DNA of 64,000 nt from an uncultured Oscillospiraceae bacterium (GTDB lineage Bacteria > Bacillota > Clostridia > Oscillospirales > Ruminococcaceae): contig CAKSEY010000001.1 of the NCBI GenBank assembly GCA_934448295.1, positions 248,001 through 312,000 on the forward strand, in the 5' to 3' direction. Of this stretch, positions 1 to 7,133 are shown in pieces. Position 1 is the stretch's first letter. Every line of letters begins with the position of its first letter. Under the pieces are notes generated by a model. That model did not search any database and was not told the origin of the DNA. It was given only the letters and a program-made list of their open reading frames with translations. The position numbers and the translations under genes are program-made.

Positions 1-416
1 CCGATGGTGTACTCAGAGCACTGGATATCGTTGTCGATAGTTCCGGGCAGACCAACGCAGGGGATACCAGCCTTGGAAAGATCAGCAGCGCCTCTGAAGG
101 AGCCGTCGCCGCCGATAACCACGATACCTGCGAAGTTGTCCTTCTCGCAGATGTCCTTAGCCTTAAGCACATATTCCCACTCTCTGAATTCCTTGCAGCG
201 TGCAGTGAATATCTCTGTGCCGCCCCTCTGGATTATATCAGCAACATCTCTTGTGGTGAGCTCTACCATATCGTTGTTGAGCAGACCATTGTAGCCGCGG
301 CGGATACCAACGACCCTGAATCCCTTTTTGATAGCAGCTCTTGTGACAGCGCGGACTGCGGCATTCATGCCGGGTGCGTCGCCGCCGCTTGTAAGTACGC
401 CGATCGTCTTCTGCAT
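1..416 (-). CDS. pfkA: 6-phosphofructokinase, N-terminal part (runs off the window)
   Basis: ATP-dependent phosphofructokinase, which phosphorylates fructose-6-phosphate to fructose-1,6-bisphosphate at the committed step of glycolysis in the cytoplasm. The visible 138 residues start MQKTIGVLTSGGDAPGMN, the glycine-rich ATP-binding opening of the PfkA family, and continue through RGYNGLL, VVIGGDGSF and PGTIDNDI, the last being the family's substrate-binding/catalytic PGTIDND motif. The start is the ATG at 416, preceded by a GGAGA ribosome site. The C-terminal portion lies outside the window. A convincing promoter sits 60-90 bp upstream. Only the truncation limits certainty. Confidence 0.95.
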   Translation of the reverse strand, partial: MQKTIGVLTSGGDAPGMNAAVRAVTRAAIKKGFRVVGIRRGYNGLLNNDMVELTTRDVADIIQRGGTEIFTARCKEFREWEYVLKAKDICEKDNFAGIVVIGGDGSFRGAADLSKAGIPCVGLPGTIDNDIQCSEYTI

Positions 417-479
417 AATTAATTATCTCCTGTTTCATATTTTTTACGACTGAGCCTATACTCAATCCTATACATTTAT

Positions 480-509
480 ATTCTACTACAAACCGACCAA
501 AATAGTCAA
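480..509 (-). promoter_or_regulatory. Promoter for pfkA
   Basis: Read on the minus strand, TTGACT (504-509) is followed after 18 bp by TAGAAT (480-485). It points to pfkA with a leader of roughly 55-60 nt. The rest of 417-740 is AT-rich and holds only this promoter and the divergent trxA promoter. Confidence 0.65.
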
Positions 510-658
510 GTCTTTTTTCAAATTCCGACAAAGAACTTAGCAAAATAGTATCTTTTGTACAAAAAAGACATATTGCCGCGTATAAAACTATGCAAATTCA
601 GACAATATACAATACAAAAATGTAAATGAATATGTCAGCATTTTGACGAAATATCTAC

Positions 659-687
659 TGGACAAACCTAGCAAAATGGTATATAAT
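659..687 (+). promoter_or_regulatory. Promoter for trxA
   Basis: TGGACA (659-664), 17-bp spacer, TATAAT (682-687), about 50 bp upstream of the thioredoxin start. A TTGACG at 643-648 was considered as the -35 box but its spacing of 33 bp is wrong. Confidence 0.7.
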
Positions 688-740
688 ATAGCTGCGGGAC
701 ATTCCGTGGACGTAAAGATAACCTGAACGGAGGAAATAAA

Positions 741-1049
741 ATGGCTGTACTGACCATAACAAAGGATAACTTCAAGACTGAGGTAGTGGAGAGCACGAAG
801 CCCGTGCTGCTTGATTTCTGGGCTTCCTGGTGCGGACCCTGCATGATGCAGTCCCCGATAGTCGACCAGCTTGCGGAGGAGCACGCCGAGATAAAGGTGG
901 GCAAGGTGAACGTTGACGAGCAGCCGGAGCTTGCCTCAGCGTTCGGCGTGGAGAGCATTCCAACGCTGGTAGTCATAAAGGACGGCATAACCAAGGAGAT
1001 ACTGGTGGGGCTCCACAGAAAAGAGCAGATACTCGAGCAGTTCAAGTGA
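741..1049 (+). CDS. trxA: Thioredoxin
   Basis: Small cytoplasmic dithiol-disulfide oxidoreductase of 102 residues, the usual thioredoxin length. The active site WCGPC is at residues 30-34 and the cis-proline loop (SIPTL) at about residue 74. The start ATG at 741 follows a CGGAGGAAATAAA ribosome site. It stands alone between its own promoter and a MITE-like repeat that begins 8 bp after the stop, so the repeat probably forms part of its 3' untranslated region. No thioredoxin reductase gene is in the window. Confidence 0.93.
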   Translation: MAVLTITKDNFKTEVVESTKPVLLDFWASWCGPCMMQSPIVDQLAEEHAEIKVGKVNVDEQPELASAFGVESIPTLVVIKDGITKEILVGLHRKEQILEQFK

Positions 1050-1056
1050 TATCCAA

Positions 1057-1231
1057 GGGCAACACCGCACAAAGACCATTTATTGGATTTTGCGCATGTC
1101 TTGCTTGCATCTTTTCCGTCATATTGAACAATTCGTCCTTGCAAGGCGGCAGCCTTGCCGCGTCCTCATTGTACAATCTGACGAAAAATCTGACTGCGCA
1201 ATACACGCACAATCTTTGTGCGGTATTGCCC
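1057..1231. repeat. 175-bp MITE-like element with 19-bp terminal inverted repeats
   Basis: The left end GGGCAACACCGCACAAAGA (1057-1075) matches the right end read in reverse, GGGCAATACCGCACAAAGA (1213-1231), with one difference. The interior has no plausible gene with a ribosome site. No clear target-site duplication is visible, and no second copy was noticed elsewhere in the window. Size, terminal repeats and absence of a transposase fit a miniature inverted-repeat element moved in trans. The minus strand of the interior can be read as a short peptide, which explains small hypothetical proteins sometimes predicted in such repeats; I do not think it is a gene. Confidence 0.7.
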
Positions 1232-1235
1232 TAAA

Positions 1236-1266
1236 TAAAAAGATCCCCCTCCGGCTTCGGAGGGGG
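1236..1266 (-). terminator. Rho-independent terminator for the phosphotransferase gene
   Basis: A 9-bp GC stem CCCCCTCCG (1245-1253) with CGGAGGGGG (1258-1266) around a 4-nt loop. On the minus strand it is followed by ATCTTTTTA, a good U-tract. On the plus strand the U-tract is poor, so it chiefly terminates the minus-strand gene. Confidence 0.8.
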
Positions 1267-1324
1267 TTCGAGTTATTCCCGATAATTGATTATGAAAAGG
1301 AGAAAAACAACTAATAGTCAGAGA

Positions 1325-2080
1325 TCAATCGTAATCCGCGATGTCGATCCAGGTGAGCAGAAGCTCGCGCTCTTCGGGGCGCTTGAACTTAAGCTGAGCG
1401 GCAGCCACGATTGGGAGCCAGTCCTGAACGTACTTTACAGCGGTGCCTGTTTTCTTGCAGTACAGCTTGAGATACTTCTCAGCGTACTCGGTGTGGTGAT
1501 TCAGGCAGAACCACAGATATGTCTTGGCAACATCAGCGGAAGCGTTGCCCTGCTTAGCTTTAAGCCAGTCTACAACGAAAACGCCCTTCTCGTTGATGAT
1601 GATGTTATCCGGTGTGAACTCGCCGTGGCAGAGCTTAACGTGCTTGGGCATTGATTCAAGGCGGGTGAGCAGCTCATACTTCTTCACGTCGTCTATCATG
1701 TCCAGCCCCTCGATGGAGCGCTTGAGGTAATCCTTCAGGCGGCTTATCTTGGGGGAGCGCTGAGAGTTGATCTCGATCTGGAGGTCTACCATCTGCTCCA
1801 GGTATTCGTCAGCCTTCTTGGGGTCTTTCTTCATCAGCTCGGAGAGAGTCTCGCCCTTGATGAATTCATAGGAGATCGCCCACTTGCCGTCTATCTTAGT
1901 AACCTCCTCGAGTGCGGGAACGCGGCTGTAACCGGTCTCCTCAACTCTGGAGTGAGTAAGTGCTTCATAAAGAACAACGCTCTTGGGTTCGTTCGGATCC
2001 TTGAAAACCTTGACAGCCTTGCCGTCAACCTCGTAAACCTGAACCTTTTCGCCGTCGGAAATCATATTCTTCAGTGTCAT
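1325..2080 (-). CDS. Aminoglycoside/choline-kinase-like phosphotransferase family protein
   Basis: A 251-residue cytoplasmic protein of the APH/choline kinase fold (PF01636-like). The catalytic loop is HGEFTPDN at residues 152-159, where many members have HGD, and the metal-binding segment follows as FVVDW at about 168-172. An N-terminal lobe with VKVFKDP and ISYEFIKGETL (hinge) fits the kinase fold. It stands as a single gene with its own promoter and terminator. The substrate cannot be read from sequence; a housekeeping small-molecule kinase is more likely than antibiotic resistance, but this is inference. The glutamate in place of the usual aspartate in HGD is worth noting. Confidence 0.75.
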   Translation of the reverse strand: MTLKNMISDGEKVQVYEVDGKAVKVFKDPNEPKSVVLYEALTHSRVEETGYSRVPALEEVTKIDGKWAISYEFIKGETLSELMKKDPKKADEYLEQMVDLQIEINSQRSPKISRLKDYLKRSIEGLDMIDDVKKYELLTRLESMPKHVKLCHGEFTPDNIIINEKGVFVVDWLKAKQGNASADVAKTYLWFCLNHHTEYAEKYLKLYCKKTGTAVKYVQDWLPIVAAAQLKFKRPEERELLLTWIDIADYD

Positions 2081-2148
2081 AAATTATCTGTCCTTTCCGC
2101 GGGTCTTTCTTCTGTGCTGTGAAGTCCGATCCGTTTTTCGTTGTCTTT

Positions 2149-2177
2149 ATTATAGCACTTATGTAATCGTTTGTAAA
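2149..2177 (-). promoter_or_regulatory. Promoter for the phosphotransferase gene
   Basis: Minus strand TTTACA (2172-2177), 17 bp, TATAAT (2149-2154), about 70 bp upstream of the start codon. Confidence 0.7.
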
Positions 2178-2250
2178 GTGGTTTTTATCAAATTTGAATA
2201 GTCTGTTGGAATTTTCAAAATAATTTTTGTGCAATTTCACAAAACGCACA

Positions 2251-2282
2251 TAAAAAAGAGTTCCAGCTTAGCGCAGGAACTC
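2251..2282 (-). terminator. Terminator of the iron (feo) operon
   Basis: Minus-strand stem GAGTTCC (2276-2282) with GGAACTC (2258-2264), 11-nt loop, then a run of six U (2252-2257), just after the last gene of the operon. Confidence 0.8.
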
Positions 2283-2290
2283 ATGCTTTA

Positions 2291-2668
2291 TTATTTCTGT
2301 ATTTGGGTAATGCTCTCCACTGTGTAATCCAGCCCCATGACCGTCTGGCGGATAACCAGCTCAGGCAGCGGCTCCTTCGAGCGAATAAGCGCCTCTCCGA
2401 TTTTCCAGCTCACCTCGGCGAAAACTCCGTCCTGGCGGTTGAACGCCGTGGCTATGCGGCTGGCGCACTTGTCGCAGTGCATTCCGCCTATTTTCACGCG
2501 GCAGACATGGGTGAAATCCGACGTGTCCTTGACTATCTTTTCCTCGATGTCTCCGCCGCCGGCTCCGCAGCAGCCCTTGTTTGCGCGCTTGATTATGCTG
2601 AGCACCGCGATGACGCATATTACGGCAAGAACTGCGATTATCAGTATTGTTGGCAGATATTCAGGCAT
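2291..2668 (-). CDS. Membrane-anchored heavy-metal-associated (HMA) domain protein
   Basis: A 125-residue protein with an N-terminal membrane helix (about residues 6-27), a short CCGAGGG cysteine/glycine linker (33-39), and a ferredoxin-like HMA domain from about residue 52 with the metal-binding loop GMHCDKC (62-68). HMA domains of this type bind soft metals such as Cu(I) or Zn(II); here the position at the end of a ferrous-iron operon suggests a metal chaperone or sensor role, which is inference. Its start overlaps the stop of the DtxR-type repressor gene by 8 bp, with an AGGAG site inside that gene, so the two are translationally coupled. Confidence 0.8.
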   Translation of the reverse strand: MPEYLPTILIIAVLAVICVIAVLSIIKRANKGCCGAGGGDIEEKIVKDTSDFTHVCRVKIGGMHCDKCASRIATAFNRQDGVFAEVSWKIGEALIRSKEPLPELVIRQTVMGLDYTVESITQIQK

Positions 2669-3035
2669 TTACAGCATCTCCTAGGGCGAACTTCACAAGC
2701 TGCGCAACGGTTTTTTCGGACACCTGCGCCACTATCTTTACGGCGTCGCTGTCCGCTTCCTGCTCGGGTATCCCGACCTTCTGCTTCAGAAAATCGCAGA
2801 TAACAAGGCTGCTGGTGAACAGCGTTGACGCTTCCTTTATCCCCGCCTCCGTGAGAGATATCTTGCCGTAGGGCTCCTTGCGGATATAGCCGTCGTCGCT
2901 GAGCCGCTGGGTCATCTTGACAGTGCTCGCCTTGGTCACTCCCACAAGCCGCGATACGTCCGAGGAGCTTATCGCTTCGCCGTTTATACCAAGCCTGTAT
3001 ATCGCGAAAAGGTATTTTTTCTGTGCGTAGGTCAT
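2661..3035 (-). CDS. DtxR/MntR-family metal-dependent transcriptional repressor
   Basis: A 124-residue protein with a winged helix-turn-helix (about residues 8-65; VSRLVGVTKASTVKMTQRLSDDGYI then wing LTEAG) and a short helical dimerisation/metal-binding part, as in MntR and IdeR without the SH3-like extension. These repressors bind operators when loaded with Fe(II) or Mn(II). It is encoded within the feo operon, and TTAG/CTAA palindromes resembling DtxR-type boxes lie at the operon's promoter, so autogenous iron control is likely. The C-terminal part (EQEADSDAVKI... SEKTV) keeps acidic residues where the family binds metal, but I cannot assign individual ligands. Confidence 0.82.
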   Translation of the reverse strand: MTYAQKKYLFAIYRLGINGEAISSSDVSRLVGVTKASTVKMTQRLSDDGYIRKEPYGKISLTEAGIKEASTLFTSSLVICDFLKQKVGIPEQEADSDAVKIVAQVSEKTVAQLVKFALGDAVNA

Positions 3036-3074
3036 TGCGTCCTCCGTGTTACTGGCTGACTTATGCGGTCAGCC

Positions 3075-3284
3075 TTATGTCTTTTTGTTTACCGGGGGTG
3101 CTCCATGGGCGGAGCAGGCGCTGCAGCCGGAGCAGTTGCCCTTGCAGGCTCCGCAGTTTCCGCCGCAGGTGAATTTACCCGCCATTCTGTCCTTTACCAG
3201 CTTAACGATGATGAGCACCACCACCGCCAGCACCGCAGCCCCTACGACAAGGCTGCCCCAGTTGTTCTGAAGAAATTCCAGCAT
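3075..3284 (-). CDS. FeoB-associated Cys-rich membrane peptide
   Basis: A 69-residue peptide with one membrane helix (about residues 10-31) followed by a cytoplasmic-type cysteine cluster (CGGNCGACKGNCSGCSAC). This is the pattern of the FeoB-associated Cys-rich family found next to feoB in Firmicutes; its role, possibly handling Fe(II) or replacing FeoC, is not settled. A GTG at 3293 would lie on the ribosome site itself, so I take the ATG at 3284, placed 8 bp after GGGAGG. A GC-rich hairpin (3306-3335) separates it from feoB. Confidence 0.85.
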   Translation of the reverse strand: MLEFLQNNWGSLVVGAAVLAVVVLIIVKLVKDRMAGKFTCGGNCGACKGNCSGCSACSAHGAPPVNKKT

Positions 3285-3305
3285 ATCAGGCACCTCCCGA
3301 AAACA

Positions 3306-3335
3306 GCGGGCGGCTGAGTTCCCCCGACCGCCCGC
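3306..3335 (-). promoter_or_regulatory. Intercistronic hairpin between feoB and the Cys-rich peptide gene
   Basis: An 8-bp perfect GC stem (GCGGGCGG at 3306-3313 with CCGCCCGC at 3328-3335) lies in the 74-bp gap. No strong U-tract follows in either direction, so it is more likely an mRNA-stabilising or attenuating structure than a full terminator. Confidence 0.5.
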
Positions 3336-3358
3336 AAAATGATTTGATCAAACTGCTA

Positions 3359-5881
3359 TTAAACCTTTACTTTTGTTGTGAGCTTTGTGGACTCTTTGTA
3401 CGGTCTGAACAGCATGTAAACCAGACCTGCTAGGAGAGCTACCGCAAAGATAAGGCTGATGATGTTGCAAACAGCGCCAGCGCCCGCGGTCATCAGTGTG
3501 CCGGTGAACAGGTTGCCGAGCTGGTTTACGATAAGGGCGATAACATATGCGAAGCCGCACTCATAGCCTATTGCGAACCAGAACCACTTTCTGTTGTTCA
3601 TCTCACGCTTGATAGCGCCCATTGCTGCGAAGCACGGTGCGCACAGCAGGTTGAAGATAAGGAAGGACATACCGCTGATGCCGGTGAATGCAGCGCCCAT
3701 TGCAGCGTATACGGACTGATCTCCGCCGCCGTAAAGTACGCCCAGGGTACCAACGATGTTCTCCTTAGCAACAAGACCTGTAACCGCCGCAACGGTCGCC
3801 TGCCAGTTGCCCCAGCCAAGGGGAGCGAATATCCAGCAGATAGCGTTGCCTATCGCTGCGAGGATAGAATATTCCATCTGGCTCTCGTCCAGCATCTGGA
3901 ATGTTCCGTCAACTACGCCGAAGTAAGATGTGAACCATACGAAGATGGTGGAAAGCGTAATGATGGTACCGGCCTTCTTGATGAAGGACCAGCCGCGCTC
4001 CCACATGGAGCGGAGAACGTTGCCGACTGTCGGCAGATGGTAAGCGGGGAGCTCCATAACGAACGGAGCGGGGTCGCCTGCGAACATCTTTGTTTTCTTC
4101 AGGATAATACCGGAAATGATGATTGCTGCGATACCGATGAAGTAAGCGCCGGTGGAGATCCACGGAGAGCCGCCGAAGATAGCGCCCGCGATCATTGCGA
4201 TGAACGGAACCTTAGCGCCGCAGGGGATAAACGTTGTGGTCATTACGGTCATACGGCGGTCGCGCTCGTTCTCGATGGTACGGGAAGCCATGATACCAGG
4301 GATACCGCAGCCTGTACCGATGAGGATCGGGATAAAGGACTTACCGGAAAGACCGAACTTTCTGAATACACGGTCAAGCACGAATGCAACACGCGCCATG
4401 TAGCCGCAAGCCTCGAGGAATGCAAGGAAGATGAAGAGCACCAGCATCTGCGGAACGAATCCGAGTACTGCGCCAACGCCGGCTACGATACCGTCGAGGA
4501 TAAGACCCTTCAGCCAGTCAACGCAGTTGACAGCGTCAAGACCGGTCTCAACAAGAACCGGGATACCGGGAACCCAGGGACCGTAATCAGCGGGGTCGGG
4601 CTCGTCGAATCCGTTGTCGGTGAAATAAGCTACTGCGTCAGCATAGGTCGTGCCGAGAGTCTCTTCCTCGTCTGCGTCAGCGGGGATCTCGGAAGCGTAA
4701 ACGGTGATCTCGCTTACTGCGAGGGTCTCCTCGTCCTCTACCTCGTAGGGAACGGATTCCTCAGCAGGGGTGAACGCCTGGATGTCAGCGAGGGCGGCGT
4801 CAGCGTCGAACTCCTCGTCCTCAAGGTCGGGTGCTACGCCGAATGCGTCGAGGGCGCTCATTGCGTCGCCGTACTCCTCGGAAGCTTCGTCGTATGCTCC
4901 TCTGCCTATTCCGAGGGCGAACCAGCCGTCGCCGAACAGACCGTCGTTAGCCCAGTCGGTAGCGTTTGCGCCGACCGTTACCATAGATACATAGTAAACC
5001 AGCCACATTACTACCGCGAATATCGGCAGACCCAGCCAGCGGTTGGTGACGATCTTATCGATCTTATCGGATACCGTCAGACCGCCCTTGTTCTTCTTGG
5101 TAAGGCAGCCCTTGATGATCGTGGATATGTATACATAGCGCTCGTTGGTGATGATGGACTCAGCGTCGTCGTCAAGCTCTGTCTCGGCAGCCTTGATGTC
5201 GTTTTCGATGTGATCCATCGTTTCCTTCGGGATCTTGATCATTTCAAGAACCTTCTCGTCGCGCTCGAATATCTTGATGGCGTACCATCTCTGCTGTGCC
5301 TCGGGCAGATCGTGGAGGGCAGCCTCCTCGATGTGGGCGATGGCGTGCTCTACAACACCGCTGAAGGTGTGCTGCGGAACCATCTTTTCCTTAGCCTGGG
5401 CAGCCTTTATAGCCTTGTCGGCAGCCTCGGTGATACCGGTGCCCTTAAGCGCGGAGATCTCGCAGACCTCGCAGCCGAGCTCCTTTGCGAGTTGTGCGGT
5501 GTTTATCTTGTCGCCGTTCTTCTTTACGACGTCCATCATGTTTACCGCTGCAACTACCGGGATACCGAGCTCAACGAGCTGTGTGGTGAGGTAAAGGTTA
5601 CGCTCGAGGTTGGTGCCGTCGATGATGTTGAGTATCGCGTCGGGGCGCTCGCCTACGAGGTAATTTCTCGCAACGACTTCCTCGAGGGTGTAGGGTGAAA
5701 GCGAGTAGATACCGGGAAGGTCGGTGATTATAACGTCCTTTCTTCCCTTGAGCTTGCCTTCCTTTTTCTCGACCGTAACGCCCGGCCAGTTGCCTACGAA
5801 CTGGTTGGAGCCGGTCAGCGCGTTGAAGAGCGTGGTTTTACCGCAGTTCGGGTTACCAGCCAGCGCTATTCTGATGTCCAT
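3359..5881 (-). CDS. feoB: Ferrous iron transporter FeoB with an acidic extracytoplasmic insertion
   Basis: GTP-dependent Fe(II) uptake protein of the cytoplasmic membrane, 840 residues. The N-terminal G domain carries G1 GNPNCGKT (9-16), G3 DLPG (54-57) and G4 NMMD (114-117). A helical spacer follows, then the membrane core with both Gate-type segments (LDRVFRKFGLSGKSFIPILIGTGCGIPGI and later SMWERGWSFIKKAGTII). Between the first membrane helix (about 283-303) and the next (about 456 onward) lies roughly 130-150 residues very rich in Asp and Glu, absent from the short enterobacterial FeoB. The gene follows two feoA genes and precedes the Cys-rich partner. Start ATG at 5881 after AAGGAGAG. 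Confidence 0.95.
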   Translation of the reverse strand: MDIRIALAGNPNCGKTTLFNALTGSNQFVGNWPGVTVEKKEGKLKGRKDVIITDLPGIYSLSPYTLEEVVARNYLVGERPDAILNIIDGTNLERNLYLTTQLVELGIPVVAAVNMMDVVKKNGDKINTAQLAKELGCEVCEISALKGTGITEAADKAIKAAQAKEKMVPQHTFSGVVEHAIAHIEEAALHDLPEAQQRWYAIKIFERDEKVLEMIKIPKETMDHIENDIKAAETELDDDAESIITNERYVYISTIIKGCLTKKNKGGLTVSDKIDKIVTNRWLGLPIFAVVMWLVYYVSMVTVGANATDWANDGLFGDGWFALGIGRGAYDEASEEYGDAMSALDAFGVAPDLEDEEFDADAALADIQAFTPAEESVPYEVEDEETLAVSEITVYASEIPADADEEETLGTTYADAVAYFTDNGFDEPDPADYGPWVPGIPVLVETGLDAVNCVDWLKGLILDGIVAGVGAVLGFVPQMLVLFIFLAFLEACGYMARVAFVLDRVFRKFGLSGKSFIPILIGTGCGIPGIMASRTIENERDRRMTVMTTTFIPCGAKVPFIAMIAGAIFGGSPWISTGAYFIGIAAIIISGIILKKTKMFAGDPAPFVMELPAYHLPTVGNVLRSMWERGWSFIKKAGTIITLSTIFVWFTSYFGVVDGTFQMLDESQMEYSILAAIGNAICWIFAPLGWGNWQATVAAVTGLVAKENIVGTLGVLYGGGDQSVYAAMGAAFTGISGMSFLIFNLLCAPCFAAMGAIKREMNNRKWFWFAIGYECGFAYVIALIVNQLGNLFTGTLMTAGAGAVCNIISLIFAVALLAGLVYMLFRPYKESTKLTTKVKV

Positions 5882-5911
5882 GTTGACTTCTCTCCTTTAC
5901 TGTTATGTACA

Positions 5912-5938
5912 GCTAACTATATTAGATTTACCTAACCA
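5912..5938 (-). promoter_or_regulatory. Possible iron-box motifs upstream of feoB
   Basis: In the 81-bp gap between feoA and feoB the minus strand reads TTAGGTAAATCTAA and, overlapping it, CTAATATAGTTAG. These resemble the TTAG/CTAA half-sites of the stronger palindromes upstream of the operon. They may be a secondary DtxR-type site; no promoter was recognised beside them. Confidence 0.4.
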
Positions 5939-5962
5939 TTGTGCTGAAAAAATAGCCGAAAA

Positions 5963-6178
5963 TCAGATTTCGACCATCTCTGCGTCAGACTTGCGCAGTG
6001 AAAGCTCGTAGCCCCTTACTGTTACCTCGACCGGGTCGCCCAGCGGAGCCACCTTGCGGATATAGATCTCAGTGCCCTTGGTGATGCCCATATCCATGAT
6101 ACGGCGCTTTATCGCGCCCTCGCCAGTGAGCTTCTTGACTGTTACGGTCTGTCCCACCTTTGCTTCCTTCAGTGTCAT
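5963..6178 (-). CDS. feoA: FeoA-type protein (proximal to feoB)
   Basis: A 71-residue SH3-like cytoplasmic protein that works with FeoB in Fe(II) uptake. It shows the family pattern: MTLKEAKVGQTVTVKKL, then IKRRIMDMGITKGTEIYIRKVAPLGDPVEVTVRGYELSLRKSDAEMVEI, where RIMDMGI...G and APLGDPVEV...GYELSLR are hallmark FeoA strings. Start ATG at 6178 after GGAGGAAGG. It lies 44 bp from the second feoA upstream and 81 bp from feoB, all in one direction. Confidence 0.92.
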   Translation of the reverse strand: MTLKEAKVGQTVTVKKLTGEGAIKRRIMDMGITKGTEIYIRKVAPLGDPVEVTVRGYELSLRKSDAEMVEI

Positions 6179-6222
6179 ATTCCTTCCTCCTCTATATAAA
6201 TATATGAACAGCCTGATTTGAT

Positions 6223-6435
6223 TCAGACCATTATCTTGGCTGCCATCTCCCTGGAAACGGCAACTCTTGATTCCTTGACGTTCACGATAACGTTGCCGGA
6301 GATCTCGCTGACAACTGTAACGAGCCCCCCTGCGACAAAGCCCAGGCTCTCGAGAAACTTGCGCGTTTCAGGGCTTCCGCCGACTTTCTTTATCATGTTC
6401 TCTTCGCCGACTGTGGCTAATGTAAGCGGCATCAT
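6223..6435 (-). CDS. feoA: FeoA-type protein (first gene of the feo transcript)
   Basis: A second FeoA-like SH3 protein of 70 residues. It is shorter in its C-terminal half than its neighbour (KFLESLGFVAGGLVTVVSEISGNVIVNVKESRVAVSREMAAKIMV): the APLGDPVEV segment is replaced by SGNVIVNVKESR, a pattern seen in accessory FeoA domains of Clostridia. Two different FeoA proteins per FeoB are common in this group. Start ATG at 6435 after AAGGAGGT. Transcription starts just upstream, where a palindromic operator overlaps the expected start point. Confidence 0.88.
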   Translation of the reverse strand: MMPLTLATVGEENMIKKVGGSPETRKFLESLGFVAGGLVTVVSEISGNVIVNVKESRVAVSREMAAKIMV

Positions 6436-6454
6436 GCGTGTACCTCCTTGCTGT

Positions 6455-6470
6455 ATTAGCTGATGCTAAT
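6455..6470. promoter_or_regulatory. Candidate DtxR-type operator in the feoA leader
   Basis: Palindrome ATTAGCTGATGCTAAT: two perfect 6-bp arms around TGAT, 20 bp upstream of the feoA start. Confidence 0.6.
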
Positions 6471-6488
6471 CACGAGCCTTAAATAAAA

Positions 6489-6504
6489 GTTAGAACTTTC
6501 TAAC
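6489..6504. promoter_or_regulatory. Candidate DtxR-type operator over the feo transcription start
   Basis: Palindrome GTTAGAACTTTCTAAC with 7-bp arms. It lies directly downstream of the -10 box (6513-6518, minus strand), so a bound repressor would cover the +1 region. Confidence 0.65.
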
Positions 6505-6512
6505 CGAGTTAT

Positions 6513-6541
6513 ATGATACTACTTCGAAGCTGATTTGTCAA
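6513..6541 (-). promoter_or_regulatory. feo operon promoter
   Basis: Minus strand TTGACA (6536-6541), 17 bp, TATCAT (6513-6518), followed at once by a palindromic operator. Confidence 0.8.
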
Positions 6542-6591
6542 GCGTTTTTTCGCGCCAGAAGCAAAAGTCAGAGTTTTTTGTGACTAATATA

Positions 6592-6607
6592 GTTAGACAT
6601 GTCAAAC
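6592..6607. promoter_or_regulatory. Imperfect palindrome upstream of the feo promoter
   Basis: GTTAGACATGTCAAAC pairs at 7 of 8 positions per arm. It shares the GTTAG half-site with the two boxes downstream and may be an additional weak operator. Confidence 0.4.
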
Positions 6608-6643
6608 TCGGGACTGGTTTTTGTGCAAAACCTACAAAAACGC

Positions 6644-6925
6644 TCAGCGGGCATACTGCTCCAGAACGGTTTTCAGCGCGTTGACACTTGCATTGTGTAT
6701 CCGCGCCACAGGAATACCGTGCTTCTCGGACTTCTGGTTCACGGAGTTCACCATTTTATGCGAACAGGTGTTCGTGAACACCACCATCAGGTCGGGGGTG
6801 CCCAGCTTCGAGGCGAAATCCGCAGGCATCTGCGTGAAAACCTTCGCCTTACAGCGGTAGCTCTCGCAGATATCCTTGTACCGGGAAGCCATTCTGTCGT
6901 TGCCGCCTATTACTACTACGCTCAT
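6644..6925 (-). CDS. DUF2325 protein
   Basis: A 93-residue cytoplasmic protein beginning MSVVVIGGNDRMASRYKDICE and containing VVFTNTCSHKMVNSV and PVARIHNASVNALK, the pattern of DUF2325, a small Rossmann-like family whose members often sit beside metal or redox genes in Firmicutes; its biochemical role is unknown to me. The upstream TTG at 6940 lies on the ribosome site, so the ATG at 6925 (after AAAGGAGACAAT) is preferred. The same palindromic box as at the feo promoter occurs 18 bp upstream, so it is probably co-regulated by iron. It lies 208 bp upstream of feoA and could also read into it. Confidence 0.8.
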   Translation of the reverse strand: MSVVVIGGNDRMASRYKDICESYRCKAKVFTQMPADFASKLGTPDLMVVFTNTCSHKMVNSVNQKSEKHGIPVARIHNASVNALKTVLEQYAR

Positions 6926-6942
6926 ATTGTCTCCTTTCAATG

Positions 6943-6958
6943 CGTTAGCTTAAGCTAA
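6943..6958. promoter_or_regulatory. Perfect 16-bp palindromic operator upstream of the DUF2325 gene
   Basis: GTTAGCTTAAGCTAAC is perfectly self-complementary and matches the half-sites at 6455 and 6489. It lies in the transcribed leader downstream of the promoter at 7045-7074. Confidence 0.65.
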
Positions 6959-7044
6959 CCTGCTTCTCGAAAAAACAGCAGATATCCTGCCGTACATTAT
7001 TAATGGAAGCGCAGAACCACGCCGAGTTATTCTGCACTAACTTG

Positions 7045-7074
7045 ATTTTATCATATAAAAGGGGAGTTTGTCAA
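7045..7074 (-). promoter_or_regulatory. Promoter for the DUF2325 gene
   Basis: Minus strand TTGACA (7069-7074), 18 bp, TAAAAT (7045-7050). The leader of about 110 nt contains the palindromic box at 6943-6958. Confidence 0.7.
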
Positions 7075-7133
7075 GAGGTTTTCCGGGAAATAATACTCTC
7101 CGGGAAAAGAAATTTTGAAAAATGTGTGAAAAT

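Noticed and set aside
643..648. TTGACG as the -35 box for trxA
   Set aside because: Its spacing of 33 bp to TATAAT is unsuitable; TGGACA at 659 has the correct 17 bp.
668..1144. A 158-codon minus frame covering trxA and the MITE
   Set aside because: Antisense to a certain thioredoxin gene and partly inside a mobile repeat.
4037..5698. A 553-codon open frame antisense to feoB
   Set aside because: A shadow of feoB; feoB has intact G motifs, ribosome site and operon context, while the antisense frame has none.
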